From NCBI GenBank assembly GCA_007922305.1, contig ML677330.1, positions 895,109 to 959,108 of the forward strand: a stretch of 64,000 nt of DNA, given 5' to 3'. Each line of letters starts with the position of its first letter. Position 1 is the first letter of the stretch. This DNA is from Dermatemys mawii (lineage: Eukaryota > Chordata > Testudines > Dermatemydidae). The position numbers were made by a program, and so were the translations under genes. The notes beneath the pieces are model-generated. The model was given only the letters and a program-made list of their open reading frames with translations. It was not told where the DNA came from and made no database searches. Positions 23,638-33,129 of the stretch are shown in pieces.

Positions 23638-23803
23638 GTTATTTTGGGGTTTTGATTTTTTTTTTTGGAAAGGGGGCTTAAATTTCCAAAGTTAGGGAAA
23701 CAGTGTCTTAGGAAATTTGACAAAGAAAAGGTGCAATATCAAACTGCTTCATTTCAGTACTGTAAAAAGATTTTGCTGCTGATTTGATAAAGCATCTGCC
23801 TGT

Positions 23804-24463
23804 TGTGACAAAGCTCCAAGTCTGTACTTGTGGGTCCTGCGCTTCCTGGCAGATTTAGGGGCCTCAGAAACTCATCTAGGCCCCAGAGTGACCTCCCTTT
23901 CTCAGTATAATTGGCAAGAGTCACCGCCTAGTGAGTTACCTTCATCACAGGCCAGTACGGAAGATGGAAAAGGGGGGAGCCCGGGCCCGCCCTCTACTCT
24001 GGACTCCAGCCCAGGGATCCTAATAGTATCAGCTAAGATGGCTGACCTTTTAGGCACAAAACACAATACAATTCCCTGGGCTACTTCCCCACAGCAGTCT
24101 CCGCTTCTTCAAACTCCACTTCACCCTTACCTCAGGGCCTCCTTCCTTCTGTATGATATGTTGTCCACCACTCAGTCTCACCAACAGCACAACTTCCTCT
24201 CACAGCTCCTGACACCCACAGCCCACCTGACTAACTGGGAGGTTTTTATCTGGTTTCAGCCAGTCCCTGATTGGCTTCAGGTGTCCCAATTAGGCTAGCT
24301 GTTTCTACTCCTTTCTAGAAGGTTCTTAATTGGCCCCAGGTGTCTTGATTGGCCTGGAGTAGCCTTTGTTTGGCTATCCAGGGAACAGGGACCTGCACAT
24401 CCTCAGACTAATATACCTGCCTTCCAGCACTCTCCTATATCCTTCTGGTCTGACTCCGTCACA
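23804..24463 (+). mobile_element. Solo LTR, 660 bp, with 4-bp target-site duplication
   Basis: Starts TGTGACAAAGCTCCAAG at 23804 and ends CTGACTCCGTCACA at 24463. The termini TGTGAC/GTCACA are inverted repeats. CTGT occurs on both sides (23800-23803 and 24464-24467), a 4-bp TSD. The body has the features of a turtle-type LTR I recognise: 'gtgggtcctgcgcttcctggc' near the left end, 'gagcccgggcccgccctctactctgg' in the middle, and repeated 'tgattggcttcaggtgtcccaattag' / 'ttaattggccccaggtgtcttgattgg' units near the right end. No internal genes remain. A 156-codon frame at 23828-24298 is not a gene. Confidence 0.8.
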
Positions 24464-24467
24464 CTGT

Positions 24468-25254
24468 GCATACTCTATAGCATCAGCAACTATTTCATCT
24501 TTTCCTTGGTAGATCGTCTAAAAGCAAAATCCCACCCTAACTCATCAAAGGTACTTGAAGGTCAAGAGCGGGGTAGGGAGAGGTGGGTACAAGCAAGGTG
24601 GTAAGGACAAAGTGGAGGATTCAATAGCCATCCTATCCTACTACCTAAAGCTGGGTTGATGCAGGTGTGCCTACAACATGCTCTAGGGCACTCCTTTTTC
24701 CTAATCCCAAACAAGCAACATGTTTCCTCCATTAGTGCCTGCTATTAACCTCAGCATTTGCTCAGAAGACTGAACCCTGGACTGCCTGAAAATATCCCTC
24801 TAGGCATGGAATGCCTGTATGAGCTTTCCTTATAGTGTTTAGGAAACTGCCAAGAGCATACCCTATACTGCTTTAGTGTGAAGGCAGCAGTGGCAAAGGA
24901 AGGAAGCGAAGAGGTTTTTCACCTCTTTTTACCCCTAAAGTCCCATACAATACAAGGCTAGACGTGCTGGTACTGAGCATTTTTGAAGATCTGTTCCCTC
25001 CCTCTTGTTTCTTTGTTAGTATTTTGTCAATAATTCATGGCACAACGAACTACAGAGGTACTGTGGTAATTGACAATCCTCCCCACTGAGTATTTCATAC
25101 TTCTCGCCAATAGAGTCATGTGCTGAGCCTGCAAGGTGTCGCAATAACTGACCAAGGTGGTCTTCTGGTGAATATTGTGTGAGAATGCAGCTCATATGAG
25201 ATGTCATGGTCAAAATCCCTTTTATGTTAATTTTCATCTGTTTGAGAGCACCTT
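24468..25254. other. Unannotated sequence
   Basis: No exon or confident repeat. Confidence 0.4.
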
Positions 25255-25450
25255 TTACTATTTGTATTTCAGTAGAACCTAGAGCACCAACTGTGCCAGG
25301 CACTGTACAAATACAAAGCAATAGACAGTCTCTGCCCTGAAGTTCTTACAATCTAAATAGGACAAGGCAGACAAGGGGATCGGGGGGAAAACAAGCTCAC
25401 ATAGTAGGTCAGTGGCGAAGCCAGGAATAGAACTGCTGCTAAACCTCTAT
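25255..25450 (-). repeat. L2/L3-like LINE 3' UTR, minus strand
   Basis: The plus strand reads 'tatttgtatttcagtagaacctagagcaccaactgtgccaggcactgtacaaatacaaagcaatagacagtctctgccctgaagttcttacaatctaaatagg'. This is the antisense of the same LINE 3' end as at 6405-6545 and better preserved. The tail side (left) lies in the AT-rich flank. Confidence 0.75.
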
Positions 25451-27399
25451 AGGAGCAGTGAGGCAGCCACATATTCATTCTGAAATCATCATAGAATGGG
25501 CATCATGCCTGGTACACGTTTGCCTAACACCTACCTGGCATGCTAGACAGCAGCCAAACTACTAATATAATTTCCCAAAATAAATGCTGCTCTGGAAAGG
25601 AGTTTTCTGCTGAAACTCAATGTTGGACATTAGAGATGAGCATTGGAATGTCTTTCAGGTGGGTCCTTCTTATCCCAAGTGATCCAGCAACTTGAAGGCA
25701 TCCTTTACATAGCTGACACAAGAACAGAATTTATCAGACAGCTCTTTCATCTGTGGCTAAATCTCGAGCCCGATTTCTGTGTCTGCCTGAGAGATGTATC
25801 TGTTTCAGTCACTATTTTACTTGTCTGCATTTTATATGAAATCCTTACATAAGACATTGGAACTCAAACAACCCAATGGAGCAGCACTTCCTGAAAATTA
25901 ACCTTGACTGTACAGAAGATAGCAACAAGTCATGAGATGTTGACCAAAATGCACAAAATTAAATAATGTAGTAAAACACACTGAATGCAGAATTTATCAG
26001 AATTGCTTTGGTAAGCAAGTAAGGTGGAAGTAGTGAGAGTGGAAAGGGGGCAGGAATATTAGTTGTTTTTTTGTTTTTTTAGAAAAAAGAAAACTTCTGT
26101 GTATATAGAACAGACTGTTTGAAAAAAAGGACAAATACACAATTTTCTCTGGTGATTACAATTAGCATAGTTCTTCCTGCAAGAGAGTATACCTAGCTGA
26201 AGCTGTAAAAGCAGCAGCAGATAAAGCAGAGTGCTCACAACTTAGCAACAGCTTTGAAAGTATTGTCAATAAATGCTACAGTTTGAAATGGGGCCAAGTG
26301 ATAGTACGTGATAATACTGTACAATTGAAGCAGCACTTCAGTATCTAATCTTGGGATTACAGCAGATCTGGAGGTTCACACTATTGAAACCATGTCAGGA
26401 CTGAATTTATAGCTCTCCTTTGTTGATATAAATAACAGCTACAGATTAGTGAAGGCAAACTATGATATAGTCTAGCAAAAAAGAAAAATAAATGCCTATC
26501 TTAAAGCCATGGAAACCTACTTTTTCATCCAAAATCAAAGAGAGAAAAATCTTAGCCGCAATAGATGCTGAAGCATCTGTTTTCCACTATCACCATGTTT
26601 ATAGAAATGTTTCCAAAGATCCAGTTCCTTGATATTTTGGCTGTTGGTAAGTTGACATAAGAAAGTCCTGGCTACCAACCAAACTTTGGCAGACAGACAC
26701 ACACCCCATTTTATGTGCAAGAGGCCATCCTCACACAACCCTGGACACCCATACACTCCTCGTTTGAGTCACACACACACCTCAGTCACTGGATTGAAAA
26801 TAGCACAGATGATGAGACTCTAAAAGCTGATAAATATCACACACAATTCATTAGTGGCAAATAGTGGCAGTCCTCCAGAAGTGCTTTATTATTTTACAAA
26901 CAACTGTAGCATGGGGAGGAGTGAGTGAACAAATTGGAAACAGAAGCTTAAAGAAAATGGGGTGGGGGATGCCATTTTGGCAAGTAATCTTTTAAACACT
27001 GTTTCTCAAGTCATGCCTAAAAGCTGTCCAAGTTACAGCCAAATCATAAGAATAGGTCTGATTTGCCAACCATTCACTGTCATATTTGGTTAATATCCTG
27101 TATATAATGTATCTGGTGTGGTTACTGTTTTTCCAACAGCTGCAGGAATCTTTTACATTTGGCAGAAAGTGTTTTGAGGGGTGGGAAATACTGTGGTGGG
27201 GGTGGGTAATATTTAACTTCAGAAAGGGGAACTGCACAAAAATGAGGAAGCTAGTTAATAGGGAATTAAAAGAAACAATCATCTTAGTGAAATGCCTGCA
27301 AGCTGCACGGAAACATTTAAAAACCACCACAATAGAGGCTCAAACTAAATATATACCCCTAAAATAAAATAAGTAATAATAAAGTAAGGACCAAAATCA
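25451..27399. other. Unannotated AT-rich sequence
   Basis: No exon recognised. A (CA)n run lies at 26769-26781 and a G-rich run near 27194-27207. Frames on both strands around 26992-27367 overlap and have no domain. Confidence 0.45.
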
Positions 27400-28385
27400 A
27401 AGAAAAACACACTACTATGACCAGACATCTTTTAAAAACTGGAAGTCAAATGCTACTGAAGAAAATAGAAAGCAACAAATTTTGGTGAGTCAAGTGTAAA
27501 AGTACGAGGTAGGCCAAAAAAGAATTTGAAGAACAACTAATAGACACAAAAACAAACAGCAAAATATTTGTACATACAACAGAAGCAAGAAGCCTGCCAA
27601 ATAATCATGGGGCCATTGGATGACTGAGGTGTAAAAGGAGCACTCAAGGAAGACAAGGTCATTGCAGAGAAGCTAAATTAATTTTGCATTGGTCTTCACT
27701 GCAGAGGATGTGAGGGAGATTCCCCTTCACTGCAGAGGATGTGAGGGAGCCGTTCCTTTATTAGGTGACAAATCTGAGCCACTGTCCTACACTGAGGTAG
27801 AAGAATTGAAAAGATCACAGAAAAGGGCAGCAAAACTGATTAGGGGTATGGAACAGCTTCCATATGAGCAGAGATTAAAGAGTGTAGAACTGTTCACCTT
27901 AGAAAAGAGATGACTAAGGGGGGTATGATAGAGGGCTATAACATCATAAACGGTGTGGAGAAACTGAACAGGGAAGTGCTATTTACTCTTTCACAAGAGC
28001 CAGGGGTCAGCCAATGAAATTAATAGGCAGCAGATTTTTTTAAAAAGAAAGTACTTCTTCACACCATGCACAGTCAATCTGTGGAACTCTTTGACAGGGG
28101 ATGTTGTGAAGGCCAAAAGTATAACTGGGTTCAAAAAAGAATTTTAAGTTCATGGAGGATAAGGCCAACAAGAGTTTTTAGCCAAGATGGTCAGTGATGC
28201 AACCCCATGCTCTGGGTATCGCTAGCGCTCCAACTGCCAGAAACTTGGATTGGATAACAGGGGATGGAGCACTCAATAAATTGCCCTGTTCTGTCCATTC
28301 CCTTTGAAGCACTGTCAGAAGCTAGGATATTGAGCTAGATGGACCATTGGTCTGATCCACGATGGCCATTCTTATGTTCTTACAT
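27400..28385 (+). pseudogene. CR1 LINE ORF2 and 3' UTR with large internal deletion
   Basis: The left part (about 27400-27770) matches the linker between endonuclease and RT of CR1-like ORF2. One readable run is LVFTAEDVREI at about 27686-27720, followed by LLGDKSEPLSYTEVEEL. It then jumps directly to the far C-terminus at 27812: KRSQKRAAKLIRGMEQLPYE and QRLKSVELFTLEKR, before a TGA. The whole RT catalytic core is missing, so there is an internal deletion. Downstream the diverged C-terminal region continues ('gtacttcttcacaccatgcacagtcaatctgtggaactc'). The 3' UTR ends 'gatggccattcttatgttcttac'. An exact 25-bp duplication sits at 27694-27718 and 27725-27749. Not functional. Confidence 0.8.
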
Positions 28386-30329
28386 TTTACAGATTTTTTT
28401 TCCATTGCTGCATTTGCATGGAAATTTCAAAATAAAAATCATTGCCACAGAACATGGTTCTTTTTTCCAGCCTGACGGACAGATGCATCAGCTTTGGCAA
28501 GAATAAAACTGAACTCCATTACATCCGTAATCCTTCCATACAACATTGTTACACAGAAGATACATAATTTCATAACATTCCTGTCAGGGGGATAGATTGC
28601 CATTCTACATTGACAGGTATGGCTGGTGGTGAGCAGTGAAGAGTTTAGTTGTTATTTAAAATGCCTTTCCATCAAATTACAAGTCTTATTACAAGACACT
28701 TCAGGCTAAATTTTCTATTGCCCTGAAGCATGTGCATTCAGCTACACCAGTGCCCAAACCATCAAAGCACTGGGAATGGGGGAAGCTTCCTTATGGAGTG
28801 CACAGCACTCACTCGTACTCCTGGAAAGATCCAAGATTATGGACTTTCACATTATGACCTTTTTATGTACTAAAGTTATTTTAGATGATTTTGAGAGATG
28901 TTTATTAGTTTTATCTTTCTCTCCCTATGAGCCATATTTCTAGTAATTTTTATGTAGCATATGTGGGATAAACAAAATACATGTTTGTCTGACTGATGCC
29001 ACAGTCTCAAATTCACATTGAATAAAGCCTTTATATCATGCCACCTCATATGTATTCCATATTTACCCCCATGCATAGCTCGAAATCCTGCCCTCTCCTT
29101 TGTGGACAATTAAATAACTGACATTGCAGCCTAGATCCACAATCTTGGGTGCACTAGAAAGGCAAGAGACAGGTAAAGGAAGTTGAATACCAGGGAAATT
29201 ACACATTTAGATACAATTATTTGGTGCTCTTGTACCACATAGAAAATTAATGACTATCAGTCAAATATTCTTCTTTTCACTGTGAATGTTTTGTCAAGGA
29301 ATGATCTCCCTGAGGTATGATTTTTAATCCTCACTTTTAAGTTGCTCCTTAACAAAGGGCATTGTGTTCCTTTCATTCTATCCATCTAAATCTCCAAGCT
29401 AATGGAGAAACAATCAGAGATTTACTTCTTTGTCTGGCTGTATAAGAGAGGAGGGCTTTCAAAAGGACACATTTCTTTCATTTGTGAGAAATTAAATCCA
29501 GGTTTAAAGCTCTTCTCTAGCCCACTACTGTTTGCTTTCTTTGGAGGGAAGCTGCGGCAGTGCCAGGCCCCGGGAAGGATCACTACATGTGTTGGCAATC
29601 TTGCAAAGTGAATATAGAGCCCCTCAGATTCAATACTGGGATATTTATTAAGAGAAAATCTTGCCTGAAGCTCTTTATGGGGGTCTAAGCTAAGCTACTG
29701 GCAGTCTCTTCTCGGGTCAGTTTCCTGTTGTTTATCCCCGGTGATGTTTAGAGCACTGCTAATCCATTTCCTGGGGCATCCCACTGAGATACAAGTCATA
29801 TTATTAACAGTTAGTAGTTTTGACCATGATGTCCAACAGGGACATGCAATTTGGTTCCTGGAATCTCCTATATTGCTTTTAATTTAGACAAATCACTCCT
29901 GGCTGGAGAAAATAAAGGAAAGATGTAATCGGAGGGAGGTAGAGTTTTCGCTGGTAGCTTTTCGGTATGACCTTTAGTCCCCTGCACTTTTCTAATATAC
30001 CTATTTCATTAAGGCCAATGGGGCTGCATGGGTGTATATTAGGATAGTTTGTCCCCTTCCACATGCTGCAAATGGGGTCTATAATCAATAAGATTTAAAA
30101 AAATCAATGGAGTTGTGCCCATTTACAACTGGAAATCTGGCCCATGCCTGCTATTACATGTTTGTAAACTTTATTGGGTCAACCTCAGCCTCCATTTGTC
30201 TTAATAGCTTTTGTAAAAAGCTGCCCATTTCTTCAGTCAGGTTTTGAGTTTTAATCTCTACAACATAATTTTGTTGGGAGGGGAGGGGATCTAGCAAATA
30301 CAGCAGGGAAATGGGAGTCAAGACTTAAG
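28386..30329. other. Unannotated AT-rich sequence
   Basis: No exon or confident repeat recognised. The open frames (28876-29109, 29402-29611, 29879-30088) have no domain. Confidence 0.45.
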
Positions 30330-30500
30330 TTCCTTTTCTAGCGACCACTGACTTGTTATGTATCCTTGACAGTCCCATGGCTTTTTCAAGTCTCACTTTA
30401 CTCATCTGTAAAATGCATATAATATTTGCCCTCCTCAGAGACTTCGGGCTATAGTGAGGCTTCAGGCTCAGCCCTGAATAAAGAGGAGTACACATAAGTG
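30330..30500 (+). repeat. MIR/CORE-like SINE, degraded
   Basis: The text 'ccactgacttgttatgtatccttgacagtcccatggctttttcaagtctcactttactcatctgtaaaatgcatataat' has the MIR core order (tgtgtgaccttg...cctcagtttcctcatctgtaaaatg). More diverged than the copy at 20313-20510. Confidence 0.6.
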
Positions 30501-30825
30501 CTCCACCCCTGGACCAGCTAGGTGTCACAGCTACATCCCTCCTCTCCTCTTGCTCTCTGGGGGAGGCAAATTTCTGCAGTCCTTGAGAAGGTGAAGCTTA
30601 ATTCCCAACCATCTATTTTGGTCAGCTGGTAAGTGGGGATGGTACTAAAATTCCTCTCTTTCTTTCTCTGTCCATTCACTTCAGGGTGGAGTAATCAAAG
30701 TGAATCAGCTAATGTTTTAACTTTTATCCAAATCTGCCCAAGGCCTCTGAATAAGATCCTGTACATCTTCATATTCTACTTTTTCCAGTTTCTTAAATGC
30801 TTTGATGTAAGAAGGATGTAAGCAG

Positions 30826-32210
30826 TGTCAGGAATGAGATATATTCTGACATCTGGTGGCGAACTATAGGAATTGCAGTGAGCCTTGCAAAATAAGTCTG
30901 GGGCTGATCAATTTGCATAGACACACCCACTGCGCCTAGCCTGAGCCCACAGCAGCCCACATGGCCACTTCGGCTGATGAGGGAGCCCCAGTTTCTGTGT
31001 TATTGGGGCAGGAATGATAAAGTGATGTTACTGTGATTATGTGAATGAAGGACTATGGACATGTACTTGGCCCTTGTTATGATGGAGGGACTCGCCATCA
31101 TCTAGGTAGCACTCACTGGGCAAGAGCCATGCGTTTTCAGAACACTGTGAGATTGAGAGAGGTGGTGGACAAGCACCTATACCTTTTGGTGAGGGCTCTG
31201 TCTGAGGGCCTATTGCTCCACTGTGGAATGTCAGAATTGAATTTTGCTTCCATTAGGAGCCTGGTTCCAGGCTGCTGAGCTGAAAATTGCTTTGGGCTCA
31301 CTGGTGCACCTGTACTAAGGCTTCCCTACTGTATGCTGAAATCACCTAAGAGCTAAAGAAATCACTGAGCACTGTCTTAAGTAGGGGGGACCTGGAAAAA
31401 GTGCAGAGTGGCTGGTGCAGCAGAGCAGTCTGTGTGTGGGCTAGCGGAGGGACTGGTGCAGCAGAGCTGTCTGTCGACTAGCGGAGGCGTTGGTGCTGCG
31501 GGCAGAGTGACCGGCGCGGCACAGCTGTCTGTCTGTCAACTAGCAGAGGCGTTGGTGCTGCGGGCAGAGTGACCGGCACGGCACAGCTGTCTGTGTGTCG
31601 GCTAGCAGAGCAGCTAGCAGATCAATGGGCAGAGTGGTTCGTAGGACAGCCAGCGGAGCGGAGCAGAGCCGATTGCAGTGAGAGCTGCAGCGGAACCTCA
31701 CGGAGAGGCGGCGCAGTTGGCCTCGGACCACGTAAGGTGCCCCATGCCCTACCCTCCATCTCCACCCAGGCTGGAGGTAAGGCTCTGCCAATTGACTTTT
31801 GAACTCTGCACGGACCAAGGACAGAGACTCTTGGGCTGTTGGACTTTTGGGACTATTGAGTGACTTTTTGGGGTTGTGGAACTCAAGAGCCAAAGGGAAG
31901 GCCACGGCCTATTTGCTGGGAGGGGGGCTTCTGGTGCATGGTTTGGTTTATTAACCTTGTTTGTGGTGTTTCCCCAATATAATGCCACATTGTTTCTCCC
32001 TGTTATTAAAAGGCTTTGGTACACTCAGACTCTGTGCTTGCGAGAGAGGAAGTATTGTCTCTTACAGACGCCCAGAGGGGTGGTATATGGTTGTCCCAGG
32101 TCACTGGGTGGGGGCTCGAGCCGGTTTTTGTATTGTGCTATTGGAATGGAACCCCTGGATACTGAACCCGGCCCTTGTTGCTGCCAACTCTGATGGGCAG
32201 AAGGGTTACA
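30826..32210 (+). mobile_element. Long LTR (about 1.4 kb) with internal 62-bp tandem repeat
   Basis: Left end TGTCAGGAATGAGATATATT and right end AGAAGGGTTACA give TG...CA termini. The 5' segment 'ctgacatctggtggcgaactataggaattgca' is a turtle LTR signature as I recall it. A 62-bp unit is repeated from 31486 (second copy from 31548), with diverged half-units on both sides (31405-31620). Near the 3' side 'cctgttattaaaaggctttggtacactcagactctgtgcttgcgagagagg' looks like a polyadenylation signal (ATTAAA) followed by the R/U5 part. No clean TSD is seen (AGCAG on the left, CTACG on the right), so the ends may be off by a few bases. No gag or pol is nearby, so it is probably a solo LTR. Confidence 0.6.
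31424..31620. repeat. Tandem repeat, 62-bp unit, inside LTR
   Basis: Units begin GGCGTTGGTGCTGCGGGCAG at 31486 and 31548. They continue with AGTGACCGGC(G/A)CGGCACAGC and a TGTCTGT run, and close with CTAGCAGA. The two full units differ at only a few bases. Shorter, diverged units lie before (from about 31424) and after. Confidence 0.85.
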
Positions 32211-32496
32211 CTACGTAATGCAATAGATAACAATGTTCACATTTAAAGTATCACATTTAATTTCCGAGATAGCTCACAGTGAAACGATGGGGGCAGTTCA
32301 CACCTCAAGGCTATTATTTCAGGCTGTCTGCAAACTCAGGCAGACATCTGCACTAGTTAATCTTTAAAACAGGACATGAGACTTTGTTATTTAAATGGAA
32401 GCAGAGACTCTGTGGAGGCTTGTGCAGATATAGACTAGCTGAGATAATGACTAGTCTCAGAGTCTCTTACCTTTGCTAGTCCTAGAGGGTGTTCCC

Positions 32497-32555
32497 TGGG
32501 GCCAGATCTTCAGCTGGTGTATATCAGTATAACTCTATTGAAAAAAAAATCAGTG
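32497..32555. repeat. Palindromic repeat fragment
   Basis: 'ggggccagatcttcagctggtgtatatcagtataactctattgaa' matches the left half of the palindromic family seen at 21218-21318 (ggccagattctg, ctggtgtaaat, taactccattgaa). The right half is missing or replaced. Confidence 0.5.
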
Positions 32556-32709
32556 GAACTACCAAGTAGGGTCAGGGGCGCCAGAACACAGGGGTGGGGG
32601 AGAGGGGATGCCCCTGACTTTTTACCAGCAGTATGGACAAGTGATGAGGGAATGGGGTCTGGAGGAAGGGGCAACACGGGGGGTGGGACCACAGTTGAGT
32701 GCCAGTGGC

Positions 32710-33129
32710 CAGGGCCGGTGCAAGGATATTTTTCATGTCCTAGGCGAAACATCCACCTTGTGCCCTCTCCTCCCCGGGTAGCACTGCGGACAGCAGCCCT
32801 CCCCCACACCGCCGCCCCCACCGGCAATGTCAGTTTCAGCCTGGAGTGGCTTTGCCTGAGCTGGGAGAGGGAGTCTGAGAGCTCCAGGCTGAAACTGACA
32901 TTGCTGGCGGGGGCGCTAGTGGCTGGGCAGAGCTCCACTTGCGGCTCTCAGACTCCCTCTCCCAGCTCAGGGAAAGCCACGCCACTCCTGGCCACAGTTG
33001 TCAGCGCGCCGTGGGCAGCTGAGCCCAAGAACACTTTAAAAGAAAATGGGGGACACCGCTTTTTGGAGCCCCCAAATCTTGGCACTCTAGGCAACCGCCT
33101 AGTTCGCCTAAAGGGTTGCACTGGCCCTG
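32710..33129. mobile_element. hAT-like MITE, 420 bp, 14-bp TIR and 8-bp TSD
   Basis: The ends are CAGGGCCGGTGCAA (32710-32723) and TTGCACTGGCCCTG (33116-33129), inverted repeats with one mismatch. The flanking 8 bp are CCAGTGGC on the left and TCAGTGGC on the right, a TSD with one difference. An 8-bp TSD and CAG/CTG ends are the hallmark of the hAT superfamily. Inside, 'tcctaggcgaaac' near the left and 'ctaggcaaccgcctagttcgcctaaa' near the right are familiar from turtle repeats. No transposase is present. A 242-codon frame (32517-33245) and a 142-codon antisense frame run through it and its flanks but show no domain. Confidence 0.8.
32825..32980. repeat. Two interleaved inverted repeats (A-B-A'-B')
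   Basis: A (32825-32846, CAATGTCAGTTTCAGCCTGG...) is exactly reverse-complementary to A' (32882-32903). B (32846-32881, GTGGCTTTGCCTGAGCTGGG...) matches the reverse complement of B' (32945-32980) at 35 of 36 positions. Because B lies inside the A/A' loop while B' lies outside it, the two stems cross and would give a pseudoknot-like topology rather than nested hairpins. Confidence 0.9.

Noticed and set aside
23828..24298. 156-codon frame
   Set aside because: Contained in the solo LTR at 23804-24463.
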